DNA of 64,000 bases from Arenibacter aquaticus (GTDB lineage: Bacteria; Bacteroidota; Bacteroidia; Flavobacteriales; Flavobacteriaceae). Below, in pieces: positions 16,137 through 24,803 of this stretch. Both the position numbers and the translations under genes were made by a program. The notes beneath the pieces are model-generated. The model made no database searches. It had not been told where the DNA came from and was given only the letters and a program-made list of their open reading frames with translations. Positions within the stretch are counted from its first letter, which is position 1. The number at the start of each line of letters is the position of its first letter. The stretch is from the NCBI RefSeq assembly GCF_003957295.1, contig NZ_RQPJ01000021.1, forward strand, positions 108,210 to 172,209, written 5' to 3'.

Positions 16137-18419
16137 TTACAAAAGAATATTTATACCAAAGGTAAACGATCTGCCCATATTTAATATGCCGTCGGTTTTA
16201 AGACGTGATAGGTGTGCAATATATTCCTTGTTTAAAAGGTTATTGGCACTTAGATTAAAATTCATCGTTTTTTTAAGAAATTTTATATCCCCGCCAAAGC
16301 CTGCATTTAAAAGGGAATAACCCGGTGTTTCCGTTTCAAAGGCACCCACATTTCCTTGTTTAAAGGTGGTATTCACGGATACAAAGGCATTGGAGTTGAG
16401 TAGGAAAGCATCACTATTAAAAAATTCAACCCTTAGGGTATTGGTTAAATTATTGGCCGGTATCAAGGGCAGGGATTCACCACTCCTTAATTCACCTATG
16501 ACGGTTTGATAGCTACTCTCAATATGGAGCCAGTCATAAGGATGGGGATGCAAATGAAATCCTATTTCACCACCGTATAGTGTTGCGTCTTCCTGTAAAT
16601 AATTATACACGGCTGTTTCATCTATAAAGGTTCCACTAGGAGCAATATATATGTAATTGTTTATACTGTTGTGAAATCCATTGAGAAAAAACTCATAATG
16701 CTCATTCTTAAATTCCAAGGCTAAATCTATTTGAAGATTTTGTTCGTTGCTAAGGTTTGCATTACCAATTTCAAATCGGTTGGTCCCCTCGTGGCTTCCA
16801 TAGGAAGTAAGTTCGGCTAAATTAGGCGCTCTAAACCCCGTTGCTATATTGATACGTCCCGTAAACTGCTCTGAAATATTGTTCTTATAGCCAAAGGCGC
16901 CATTAAAGCTGTTGAAGTTCTTCTGTAATGGGGCAATATACCCTTCTTCCCCAAAAGTGCCATATGCCCTACTATCTATGTTTCTATGGTCAAAGCGCAA
17001 TCCCAATTGAAAATCGTTGTTTTGGTTGAGGTGAAAATGTGTGGTACCCATAAACCCAATGTCCTGGGTAGTGGCATCTGGGATTAAAATTTCTTCCCCG
17101 AAATTTTCATTGGTCTGGTGAATTCCTTGGACCCCAACCACCGTTTCAAAACGGTTCCATACAGGAAGATGGTATTGTACATTGTAATTAAAGGTGTTGA
17201 GTTTCATGTTTAAGGCAGCGTCTTCATGGTCTTCTTCCCCTTCATGTTCTTCCTCGTGCACCTCACCCTCTTCCTCATGTTCTTCATGATCATGGTCTTC
17301 AAACTCTTTGCGAATATTACCAATATAACCAAGCGTAATGTCCAAATTGGAGTTGTTGAAGAATATTTTGGTATTGGAACTCAAAATGTGGTTGTCTATC
17401 TTTTGATAGGGCAGATCTGGTGTTCTGGAGGTGGTCTGTAGTCCTACGGATTCTGGAATCCCTAAGTTGGACCGATTGTAATTGTACCTGATCTCACTTT
17501 TAAGGGATGTAGCTTGGTAACCCAATCCCATTTTTAGATCTTTTTCGTTGAACCTGGAATTGGTAACCCTTTCTCCATCACCCCCAGCATAATCTACATG
17601 GCTTACACCGGCCAATCTAAGGAGATACTTAAATTTATCCCCGGACGACTTTATGCCGGCTCCGCTGCTAATTCCTTGGGTGTTGGTGTTGTAGCTAAAG
17701 TTTATATCTCCTTCCGTACTGTTGCTCATGGCGAATTTTTCTGGATTTAGATAAAGTACTCCTCCCATTGCGTCCGAGCCGTAAAGTAGGGAAGCCGGAC
17801 CTTTTATAACTTCCACACTTTCTATTCCTGCCTCATTGACACCTAAGCCATGTTCTGCTCCAAATTGCTGGTTTTCCAGTCGAATGCCTTGGGTATAAAC
17901 CAAAACACGATTGGATGTTAAGCCCCTGATGACTGGTTTACCTATTCCCACACCGGTAGAGACTACATCCACCCCTGGAATGGCCCCTATTCCTTCTACC
18001 AAGGTAGGTGCTCCCTGGGATTTTAGGGATGATAGCTTGGCAAACTCTACTTTCATTACATTTTCCCTTTCCAGTTTGTGGAAAGGGGTAGAAACAATAA
18101 CTTCTTCCATTTCAATGGCACTTGGAAGCATGGAAATATTCAGGGTATTACTGCCTTTTTTTATGGTAATACTACCGGAGTAAGTTTGGAAGCCTATGTA
18201 TGAAGCCACTATATTATAAGTTCCAAGGGGTAGGGCATCAATTGTATAGTTCCCAGCACTATCGGAAATACTTCCTTTTTCCAATTGAGGAAAATATACG
18301 GAGACCTGTTCCAAGGCTTCTTGGTTTTCAGAATTGTTTATTTTTCCAGATAAGGTATTTTGTGAATTTAGGGATATAAATGTCAAGACGCAGATTAATG
18401 ACAGAACATAATTTTTCAT
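16137..18419 (-). CDS. TonB-dependent outer membrane receptor, probably for a metal
   Basis: The 760-residue protein has a signal peptide (about 1-20), a carboxypeptidase-like regulatory domain (20-110), a plug domain with VIRGLTSNRVLVYTQGIR and SVEVIKGPASLLYGSDAMGG (115-230), and a long beta-barrel ending in MGRSFTFGINILL. In the barrel, near residues 375-402, is a loop made almost only of H, E and D (for example DHDHEEHEEEGE). Such loops occur in receptors for zinc or other divalent metals and are likely to be exposed and to capture ions. There is no SusD partner, which argues against glycan uptake. A small exported His/Cys-containing protein is encoded just upstream on the same strand. Confidence 0.88.
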   Translation of the reverse strand: MKNYVLSLICVLTFISLNSQNTLSGKINNSENQEALEQVSVYFPQLEKGSISDSAGNYTIDALPLGTYNIVASYIGFQTYSGSITIKKGSNTLNISMLPSAIEMEEVIVSTPFHKLERENVMKVEFAKLSSLKSQGAPTLVEGIGAIPGVDVVSTGVGIGKPVIRGLTSNRVLVYTQGIRLENQQFGAEHGLGVNEAGIESVEVIKGPASLLYGSDAMGGVLYLNPEKFAMSNSTEGDINFSYNTNTQGISSGAGIKSSGDKFKYLLRLAGVSHVDYAGGDGERVTNSRFNEKDLKMGLGYQATSLKSEIRYNYNRSNLGIPESVGLQTTSRTPDLPYQKIDNHILSSNTKIFFNNSNLDITLGYIGNIRKEFEDHDHEEHEEEGEVHEEEHEGEEDHEDAALNMKLNTFNYNVQYHLPVWNRFETVVGVQGIHQTNENFGEEILIPDATTQDIGFMGTTHFHLNQNNDFQLGLRFDHRNIDSRAYGTFGEEGYIAPLQKNFNSFNGAFGYKNNISEQFTGRINIATGFRAPNLAELTSYGSHEGTNRFEIGNANLSNEQNLQIDLALEFKNEHYEFFLNGFHNSINNYIYIAPSGTFIDETAVYNYLQEDATLYGGEIGFHLHPHPYDWLHIESSYQTVIGELRSGESLPLIPANNLTNTLRVEFFNSDAFLLNSNAFVSVNTTFKQGNVGAFETETPGYSLLNAGFGGDIKFLKKTMNFNLSANNLLNKEYIAHLSRLKTDGILNMGRSFTFGINILL

Positions 18420-18652
18420 TTACTGTATTTTATGGGTAGTAGAGGGAACTAGTTTTTGTTAGTTCGCTAGTCAGTTGTTTTTAATTAAAGTTTAGCAAGC
18501 CTATATAGGAGGCCATTAAGGTATATTCCCTTAAGGAGTTTATGAAATAAAGGCATAGCTCCAAAACACCCGCTAGTGGGTTGTTCCATATGATGGTGGT
18601 TTTACCCGTTTACATATAGGGCATTTACGACATGTAAGTAAGGAGCATAGTA

Positions 18653-18985
18653 TTAGATTAAGGATGGAGGTCCCCTCCAGGAAAAAAGAAATACCTCATA
18701 CTTGCTTAATGAAGTATAAAAGTTTATAATTTTTTTCGATTTCGGTATGCTTGTAGAAGTGTTAAACTCAGGTTGGAAATAAGTATAGTAGTGTGTAAGA
18801 TTAAATTTGTGGTAATCACAATCCAGTTCTACTTCGTGTATATGTAGCATGCCTTTCTCCTTACAAACAAAGGTTTGGTGCTCTAGTATAGCATGCTTTA
18901 ATTTTAATGCCGAAGGCAGTAGTATTAAACCTACCAACAGTGAGGCAAAAACATAAGAAACGATATTTTTGATATTAAACTTCAC
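18653..18985 (-). CDS. Small exported protein with RGPP tail, partner of the TonB receptor
   Basis: This 110-residue protein has an N-terminal hydrophobic segment (about 10-30), which is a signal or anchor. A short polar core contains CKEKGMLHIHEVELDCDYHKF (about 41-61), rich in Cys and His, and the C-terminus is WRGPPSLI. I recognise the combination of a signal, a His/Cys core and a terminal RGPP as a recurring small-protein type encoded beside metal TonB receptors in Bacteroidetes. Metal binding or sensing is an inference. The start is GTG at 18985, since an in-frame TGA lies just two codons before it. A 233-base gap without a clear gene separates it from the receptor start. Confidence 0.65.
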   Translation of the reverse strand: MKFNIKNIVSYVFASLLVGLILLPSALKLKHAILEHQTFVCKEKGMLHIHEVELDCDYHKFNLTHYYTYFQPEFNTSTSIPKSKKIINFYTSLSKYEVFLFSWRGPPSLI

Positions 18986-19192
18986 ACTTCAAAACTACTG
19001 GTAACCCAACACAATGTTTGTTAATAAATATATAATTTATCCGCAGGCCCCCTATTTCTTATGCTGTAGCTAGTTGCAGATTGAAATGAGCGTCCAAACC
19101 ATGTCTTTTGGTTGGGGTCACTGTTTCCAGAGCTCTGATTGATAGTCAGTTTCTTGGACAGGATTCAATACAAACCATGGGGCTTTTGCTAT

Positions 19193-19513
19193 CTATTTGA
19201 GTATAAAGCCCAGACCCATTCTATTCAACATCTTTTTCTCAAACTCCCAAAAGAATTTGAATTGGCCAAACAACCAACCGTAGATCACCAAAAGAAATTG
19301 GTAAATAGGGAATATCAATAATATCCTGAAGATTAGATAAATTAGACCTCCCCAAAGAAAATCCGGTGAAAAATTATCCCTGGATAACCCAATCCATTGT
19401 AGAAACGGCTTTGCCGCGTAAACGGCTGAAGATCCAGTAATGGAGAACACAATAAAAATTATGGCCAACTGTAGGTTTGAGGTTATTCCCCAACGTTCTT
19501 TTAATTTCTTCAT
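19193..19513 (-). CDS. DUF6787-type membrane protein
   Basis: The protein has 106 residues from the ATG at 19513 (MKKLKERWG). Two or three hydrophobic segments occur at about 12-30, 55-75 and 78-88, and the C-terminus is FGQFKFFWEFEKKMLNRMG. I recall this flavobacterial family as DUF6787; older annotations call it prolipoprotein diacylglyceryl transferase, but it is far too short for Lgt and lacks its motifs. No function is known. Its start overlaps the last codons of the longer lipoprotein gene region upstream by zero bases (32 bases lie between), so the two are probably one operon. Confidence 0.7.
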   Translation of the reverse strand: MKKLKERWGITSNLQLAIIFIVFSITGSSAVYAAKPFLQWIGLSRDNFSPDFLWGGLIYLIFRILLIFPIYQFLLVIYGWLFGQFKFFWEFEKKMLNRMGLGFILK

Positions 19514-19544
19514 ACTTCCAATAATCGCGGACAAAGATAGCTTT

Positions 19545-20000
19545 TTATACTCTAGGAACAAATGGTCCTAGTCTTTGATTGTATTTGCGCTGGAAATAGA
19601 TGAAGTAATTGTACAGCTTATAGTTAACCTCATACCCGTAATCTATATTGGGGTTGTAGTCTATTTGTAGCTCGTAAAGATTAGGGCTAAACCTGTAGGG
19701 TTGAAGTACTCTAGCATTCCACTCCGCAACATAAATCCGGTTCCTATTCTCCAAATAAGACTGGGAGTAATACCCCTCTGGTTTGGCAATACTTTGCAGC
19801 CAAAAATTAAACCCCGGCTCTATAATGATTATCTCGTATTCTGTTTTGTCATCTTTGATGGCTATGGTATCCCCTTCGGTTTGTGAAAAGGCTGTTTTTT
19901 CATCATCTGTTATGGCAATTGCTTTCTTGGTACCGCTACAATTCGCCATAGAAAACATTAGGAGTACTAAAAAACTGATGGTAAAAATGTATTTCTTCAT
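19545..20000 (-). CDS. DUF6146-type lipoprotein
   Basis: The 151-residue product begins with a lipoprotein signal: MKKYIFTISFLVLLMFSM and then the lipobox ANC, which puts the acylated cysteine at residue 21. A short acidic linker leads to a conserved aromatic region (about 60-145) with EPGFNFWLQSIAKPEGYYSQ, RIYVAEWNAR and NYFIYFQRKYNQRLG. I recall this as the DUF6146 family, restricted to Bacteroidota and of unknown role. It is probably attached to the outer membrane facing the periplasm. It precedes the DUF6787-type gene by 31 bases on the same strand. Confidence 0.75.
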   Translation of the reverse strand: MKKYIFTISFLVLLMFSMANCSGTKKAIAITDDEKTAFSQTEGDTIAIKDDKTEYEIIIIEPGFNFWLQSIAKPEGYYSQSYLENRNRIYVAEWNARVLQPYRFSPNLYELQIDYNPNIDYGYEVNYKLYNYFIYFQRKYNQRLGPFVPRV

Positions 20001-20108
20001 ATTATTATATTTTTATATCATATTCATACCCCTTCTAGCTATTTCGGATCTTTTCAGGGGAATAGCGAACTATGATGATTTTTAATGCTCTCCCTTTAAG
20101 GTACAAAA

Positions 20109-20142
20109 AAAGCCATTTGTTCAACAAATGGCTTTCCTTAAA
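20109..20142 (-). terminator. Intrinsic terminator after the DUF937 gene
   Basis: The arms AAAGCCATTTGT (20109-20120) and ACAAATGGCTTT (20124-20135) form a perfect 12-base stem with a 3-base loop. Read leftward it is followed by a run of T (complement of the A run at 20105-20110). It lies 22 bases beyond the DUF937 stop codon. Confidence 0.85.
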
Positions 20143-20156
20143 ATATGTTAAATCTC

Positions 20157-20789
20157 TTATTTCCCAAAAAGGCCACCGAGCATACCTCCCAGTCCGCCTT
20201 TCTTTTTGTTGGATCCCATGACCATCCCGGCCACATCGTCCAAAACGCTGCCATCACCATCTGCATCCAACAAAGTAGTTATTAAACTTTGGTTTTCTTT
20301 AGGTTGTCCTCCAAGCATGCTGCCGAGTAGGGTATTTAGACCGTTGGCATCGCTTACATTGCTTTGGGCTTTTTGTTTTCCCAGGTAGGCCATCACCAAG
20401 GGGGCGGCTATTTTTAGGATTTGGGCCACAGATCCTACATCCAATCCAGATTTTTTGCTCAGGGCACTTTCTACATTGGCCTGTTTTCCACCAAATACAT
20501 GTCCTAAAATTCCGGCACCGTCCTGCATTACGGATTGGTCTACACCACCGCCAAAAAGTCCACCGAGGTTATCCAATAATCCGCCGTCATGTTTGGAGGA
20601 TAGTGCACTCATTAGACCTTGTGCTCCCTCGGGAGAGGATACATTTTTTTTCATGGCGCCCAATAATAGGGGCATGGCCATACTTAAAACCTCTCCGGTC
20701 TTATTTTCTGGCTGACCGGTTTGATTGGCCACACCGCTAATTAGTTGCTTGCCCATCGGGCTATTTAGTAAATCCAGTAATCCTGACAT
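20157..20789 (-). CDS. DUF937 domain protein
   Basis: This 210-residue, glycine-rich soluble protein matches the DUF937 family (PF06078). The recurring pattern is LLDLLNSPMGKQLISGVANQTG at the start, AMPLLLGAMKKNV near 45, then GLLDNLGGLFGGG, GHVFGGKQ and the acidic DADGDGSVLDDVAGMVMG, which resembles a calcium-binding dockerin or EF-loop. The C-terminus is GGLGGMLGGLFGK. The function is unknown; the family is common in stress- and stationary-phase-associated loci. It has its own terminator and appears to be transcribed alone. Confidence 0.88.
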   Translation of the reverse strand: MSGLLDLLNSPMGKQLISGVANQTGQPENKTGEVLSMAMPLLLGAMKKNVSSPEGAQGLMSALSSKHDGGLLDNLGGLFGGGVDQSVMQDGAGILGHVFGGKQANVESALSKKSGLDVGSVAQILKIAAPLVMAYLGKQKAQSNVSDANGLNTLLGSMLGGQPKENQSLITTLLDADGDGSVLDDVAGMVMGSNKKKGGLGGMLGGLFGK

Positions 20790-20868
20790 CTTTATATTTA
20801 TTACGGTTAATGATTAATTGACCATAAGGTACAAAAAGTAACAATATGTTTGAGGCTGTCTTGAGACC

Positions 20869-21819
20869 TTATTTGTACAAACTGATGATTTGGGAGGCCA
20901 GTTCCAGCCCAATTCTTTCCTGAGCCTCCTCCGTGGCAGCACCAATATGGGGGCTTAATGAAATATCTGGGTGCATTAATATGCGTATTTCAGGAATTGG
21001 TTCAGATTCGTAAACATCCAGTCCGGCAAAGCCTACTTTACCACTTTCCAGCGCATCTACCAGGGCTACCTCGTCCAGGACTCCGCCTCTAGCGGCATTG
21101 ACGATTCCCACTCCATTTCTCATCATTTCAAATTCCTTTTTTCCAATGACATAGGATTCTTGGGCCGGAATGTGCAGACTGATAAAATGGGATGTTCTTA
21201 GCAGGTTTTCCAAGGAGGTGCCCGCCAATTGAAATGAAATGGAACGGCCATCAAAGAAAGGTACCGTAACGGTGGCCTCCTCCAAAAGGGGGTCGGTAAA
21301 AATAACATTCATACCAAGGCCCAAGGCTATTCTTGCCGTGGCCACCCCAATTCTACCAAATCCAATAATACCTAGGGTTTTTCCTCTAAGCTCCATCCCC
21401 TTGGCATATGCATTTTTCAGCTTCTTAAAATTGCTATCTCCTTCCAATGGCATATTCCGATTGGCGTCGTGTAAAAAACGAACACCACTGAACAAGTGTG
21501 CAAAAACCAGTTCGGCCACGGAAGACGAGGATGCTTCCGGGGTATTAATTACATGTAAGCCCTTGGACTTGGCATAGGCAACGTCTATATTGTCCATTCC
21601 TACCCCGCCGCGACCAATTATTTTTAAAGAAGGACAGCCTTCTATAATCTCCTTGTCTACCTTGGTGGCACTCCTTACTAGGAGCACAGAGATCCCATGT
21701 TGGTTGATGTAAGAAATAAGCTGCTCTTGGGCCACCTTAACTGCCAGTACCTCAAAACCTGCACTTTCAAGTTTTTGGATGCCACTTTCAGAAATCCCGT
21801 CGTTTGCTAGTATCTTCAT
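20869..21819 (-). CDS. serA: D-3-phosphoglycerate dehydrogenase
   Basis: The 316-residue NAD-dependent enzyme oxidises 3-phosphoglycerate to 3-phosphohydroxypyruvate, the first step of serine synthesis. The Rossmann motif is GIIGFGRIGVATA (about 151-163). The catalytic arginine is in NAARGGVLDE, the glutamate in DVYESEP and the histidine in LSPHIGAATEEAQ. It is the short form without the C-terminal ACT regulatory domain, so feedback by serine through that domain is not expected. It lies 68 bases behind serC and both are read leftward, which makes a serCA operon. Confidence 0.92.
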   Translation of the reverse strand: MKILANDGISESGIQKLESAGFEVLAVKVAQEQLISYINQHGISVLLVRSATKVDKEIIEGCPSLKIIGRGGVGMDNIDVAYAKSKGLHVINTPEASSSSVAELVFAHLFSGVRFLHDANRNMPLEGDSNFKKLKNAYAKGMELRGKTLGIIGFGRIGVATARIALGLGMNVIFTDPLLEEATVTVPFFDGRSISFQLAGTSLENLLRTSHFISLHIPAQESYVIGKKEFEMMRNGVGIVNAARGGVLDEVALVDALESGKVGFAGLDVYESEPIPEIRILMHPDISLSPHIGAATEEAQERIGLELASQIISLYK

Positions 21820-21887
21820 TATTAATGCTAATTGTTAATTTCTATTGTATCCTTGCGCTGTGGCGTAGTATTAAATAGGGTTATTAA

Positions 21888-22952
21888 TTAGGCCTTTCTT
21901 TCCAATTCACTCATAACATCTACCAAGGTGCCTACACTTTCCAAAGACAGGGCATTGTACATAGAGGCCCTATACCCGCCAACAGATCGATGTCCGTTTA
22001 AGCCATTTATTCCGGCTTCCTTGCACATTTCATCAAATTCATCCTTTAGCTTCTCCTCAGACAGGGTAAAGGTGGCGTTCATTAGTGAGCGATCTTCCTT
22101 CTTGGCGAAACCCTTGAACAAAGGATTGAGGTCGATTTCAGAATACAATAGTTGGGCTTTTCTCTCATTTATTTCCTCAATGGCGGCAATTCCTCCCAAA
22201 TTCTGTAACCATTCCAAGGTAAGCATGGAAACATAAACGGGAAACACCGCTGGCGTGTTAAACATACTGTCTTTTTCTATATGAACCTTGTAGTTTAACA
22301 TAGAAGGGATTTTTCTGCTAACCTTGCCCAATATATCTTCCTTTATTACAACTAAAGTAGTACCTGCAGGCCCCATATTTTTTTGGGCTCCGGCATAAAT
22401 GAGGTCAAATTGACTAAAATCCATCTGCCTGGAAAAGATGTCCGAACTCATATCACATACCAATGGGGCATTGGTCTTGGGAAATTTCTTTATCTGGGTT
22501 CCATAGATAGTGTTGTTGGAGGTTAGGTGAAGGTAATCCAAGTCTGCAGGTATAGTATAACCTTTTGGGATATAACTATAGTTTTTATCCTTGGACGATC
22601 CTACCTCCAGAACTTCACCAAAAAGTCGGGCTTCTTTTATAGATTTATCGGCCCAGGTACCCGTATTAAGATATCCGGCCTTTTTCTCCAAAAGGTTGTA
22701 GGCTACCATAAGGAATTCCATACTGGCACCGCCTTGTAAAAATAACGCTTTATATCCTTTGCCTTCCAAGCCCAAAAGCTCTAAGGCCAAAGACCTGGCC
22801 TTTTCCATAACCGCTACAAAGTCCTTACTTCTATGAGATATTTCTATCAAAGAAAGTCCAAGACCATTAAAATCCAATACGGCCTCGGAAGCCTTTTTCA
22901 TTACTTCTTGTGGTAAAATACAAGGTCCTGCGCTAAAATTATGTTTTTTCAT
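21888..22952 (-). CDS. serC: 3-phosphoserine/phosphohydroxythreonine transaminase
   Basis: The 354-residue PLP enzyme starts at the ATG at 22952, giving the usual MKKHNFSAGPCILPQEV. A longer open frame to 23003 has no family support. The PLP lysine is in YAGAQKNMGPAGTTLVV (about 195). ALFLQGGASMEFLMV near 70 is the family phosphate-binding element, and NGHRSVGGYRASMYNA near 325 is the substrate-binding segment. It converts 3-phosphohydroxypyruvate plus glutamate to phosphoserine. It is upstream of serA on the same strand. Confidence 0.94.
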   Translation of the reverse strand: MKKHNFSAGPCILPQEVMKKASEAVLDFNGLGLSLIEISHRSKDFVAVMEKARSLALELLGLEGKGYKALFLQGGASMEFLMVAYNLLEKKAGYLNTGTWADKSIKEARLFGEVLEVGSSKDKNYSYIPKGYTIPADLDYLHLTSNNTIYGTQIKKFPKTNAPLVCDMSSDIFSRQMDFSQFDLIYAGAQKNMGPAGTTLVVIKEDILGKVSRKIPSMLNYKVHIEKDSMFNTPAVFPVYVSMLTLEWLQNLGGIAAIEEINERKAQLLYSEIDLNPLFKGFAKKEDRSLMNATFTLSEEKLKDEFDEMCKEAGINGLNGHRSVGGYRASMYNALSLESVGTLVDVMSELERKA

Positions 22953-23144
22953 ATTTTCAATTATGTTGTTTTTATAGGTGGGGCAATTTTTTACTGCCAC
23001 CAATACTTTTTACTATGGTCTGTTATTATCAATATTAAATAGTCAAATGTTGATGTATGGTAGTCCCAGTCCAATTATTTATTTAAGGCCCTAAAGGTCA
23101 TAAATATTTTAGGAAGTACCCTATGGAACATGGCAATTCTTCCC

Positions 23145-24206
23145 TTAGGTTTTTAACAAAAAATCAACAGTATCCACATTGTCGGCATAATCTCCCAAAG
23201 ATGGTTTTTGTGTTGTTCCAAAAGGTACTTCATTTGCCAGTACCCCGTTTGCCACTATACATTGCAATAAATCCGCGTCATGGGTCAATCTGTTTTTAAG
23301 GTTATCCAAGGAGTCATAATACTCATAAAACAGGGTAGCGATGGGCGATGCATAGCTTTTATCTTCTTTTAGCATTAGAAAACCATTCTCCAAAACTTTA
23401 TAAAGACTCATGAGGTAAACCGCCTTGTTATAATCATAATTGTTGGCGTATTTATGTTGTTCTATTACATATTTAAAAGGGTAGAGAGCATTAAAGAGGA
23501 GGTCAAAGTTATAATCTTTGGGAACATAAATTTTGGACACGCTTCTACAGCCAAGTCCGTAGTATCTAAATATATCTTCTCCCAAAGCACTTAATTGCTC
23601 CTTGGTTTCCTTACCTGTTAAAATGGCCGCCGAATTCCTGTTTTTTCTTATAATGTTTGGTTTCTTTCCAAAATAATGTTCAAAATAGCGAGAGGTATTG
23701 TCACTTCCAGTGGCTATAACTGCATCATAACCCTCCATTTTACCTTCTACAAATGAAATTTGATCTGTTAAGCAGGGCTCTATTTCTGTAATATACTCAG
23801 CAACCAATGGTAATAAAACCTTGTCATTGGATGAGAGTTTTATTAAGGCCGTATTCCCGGAAATAACCGTGCATAGGAAATCATGGAAACCTACCAGTGG
23901 AATATTACCAGCCATGATCAAAGCTACTTTTTTGCGGGTGTTTTTGTCCATTTCGTAGGTAGACAACCAGTCCTGTAGTTGGTTTTGTGAGAGCAACTCG
24001 GCCCATCTATCAAAACTGTACAGGATATTTTCTGGTGTAAACCAACCGTTATGATGTTTGGCCAGGCTAAGAGTTTCATCGAATTTTTTGAACCATCCAA
24101 GCTGATTTTCATCCATGTGCGATTTCTTTTTCGCATATTTGCTGTATTCTGAAAAGAAATCACCTAGTTTAGCAAATGCTTTAATTCTTTGTGTAAGGTC
24201 ACTCAT
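23145..24206 (-). CDS. Acyl-CoA reductase (LuxC-like)
   Basis: This 353-residue protein belongs to the LuxC/acyl-CoA reductase branch of the aldehyde dehydrogenase superfamily. The likely catalytic cysteine is in YYGLGCRSVSKIYVP (about 228). Other family segments are MAGNIPLVGFHDFLC near 105, AVIATGSDNTSRYFEHYFGKKPN near 165, and RKNRNSAAIL. The enzyme would reduce an acyl thioester to an aldehyde. No LuxD or LuxE partner is present, so the physiological substrate is unknown. It is divergent from the ferredoxin gene and sits next to serC, an arrangement repeated across Flavobacteria. Confidence 0.85.
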   Translation of the reverse strand: MSDLTQRIKAFAKLGDFFSEYSKYAKKKSHMDENQLGWFKKFDETLSLAKHHNGWFTPENILYSFDRWAELLSQNQLQDWLSTYEMDKNTRKKVALIMAGNIPLVGFHDFLCTVISGNTALIKLSSNDKVLLPLVAEYITEIEPCLTDQISFVEGKMEGYDAVIATGSDNTSRYFEHYFGKKPNIIRKNRNSAAILTGKETKEQLSALGEDIFRYYGLGCRSVSKIYVPKDYNFDLLFNALYPFKYVIEQHKYANNYDYNKAVYLMSLYKVLENGFLMLKEDKSYASPIATLFYEYYDSLDNLKNRLTHDADLLQCIVANGVLANEVPFGTTQKPSLGDYADNVDTVDFLLKT

Positions 24207-24211
24207 TATAT

Positions 24212-24242
24212 TTGTAAAAGATTTTTTTAGGCTTTACCTTTG
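24212..24242 (+). promoter_or_regulatory. Promoter of the ferredoxin gene
   Basis: TTG at 24212-24214 and TACCTTTG at 24235-24242 are separated by 20 bases, matching the Bacteroidetes housekeeping consensus (TTG, TAnnTTTG). The ferredoxin ATG is 51 bases downstream. Confidence 0.6.
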
Positions 24243-24292
24243 TGCAAAAGTATTGATACTGAATTTAAATCAGCATAAAAGAAATATAAAAT

Positions 24293-24643
24293 ATGGCAAT
24301 TATAATAACAGATGAGTGCATAAATTGTGGAGCTTGTGAGCCCGAATGTCCAAACACTGCAATTTATGAAGGTGCGGATGATTGGCGATACAGTGACGGA
24401 ACCCTTTTAAAGGGAGATGTGGTTTTGCCAAACGGTAAGGAAGTGGATGCCGATGAGTCACAGGAACCTGTAAGTGATGAAATCTACTACATAGTTCCCG
24501 ATAAATGTACGGAGTGTAAAGGTTTTCACGATGAGCCTCAATGTGCCGCGGTTTGTCCGGTAGACTGCTGTGTTCCCGATGATGATCACGTGGAGTCTGA
24601 AGAGGAGCTTTTGGGCAAGCAGCGTTTTATGCACCCAGAATAA
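24293..24643 (+). CDS. 4Fe-4S dicluster ferredoxin
   Basis: The 116-residue soluble electron carrier has two cysteine clusters: [12 protein letters not shown] (residues 9-20) and, after an inserted acidic stretch, [22 protein letters not shown] (about 70-91). The spacing CxxCxxxxxxxxCxxxC in the second is the form seen in ferredoxins of the Azotobacter FdIII/Chlorobium type. It probably carries low-potential electrons to a partner not encoded here. It is followed by a bidirectional terminator. Confidence 0.92.
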   Translation: MAIIITDECINCGACEPECPNTAIYEGADDWRYSDGTLLKGDVVLPNGKEVDADESQEPVSDEIYYIVPDKCTECKGFHDEPQCAAVCPVDCCVPDDDHVESEEELLGKQRFMHPE

Positions 24644-24755
24644 GAATGGTATTATTTTTATAGGTAATAATTTGCTGTAAACTGTAGGTAGGACCATAAT
24701 CTACAGTGTTGTAACCTTGAATTAGATCCTGTCTTATATGGGATATTAAAAATAT

Positions 24756-24784
24756 AAAAAGGCTGCCCTTGGGCAGCCTTTTTT
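24756..24784. terminator. Bidirectional intrinsic terminator between ferredoxin and TonB receptor genes
   Basis: AAAAAGGCTGCCC and GGGCAGCCTTTTTT form a 13-base stem with a 2-base loop and a T run on both strands. It lies between convergent genes, 112 bases after the ferredoxin stop and 20 bases before the receptor stop. Confidence 0.9.
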
Positions 24785-24803
24785 AGTACGGTTCTTGGGT
24801 TAT

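Noticed and set aside
17226-17441. Open frame on the plus strand opposite the His/Glu-rich loop
   Set aside because: It is an antisense shadow produced by the repetitive codons of the TonB receptor loop.
19193-19561. Prolipoprotein diacylglyceryl transferase
   Set aside because: The protein is about 106 residues, far below the size of Lgt, and has none of its motifs. It is better described as DUF6787-like, started at 19513.
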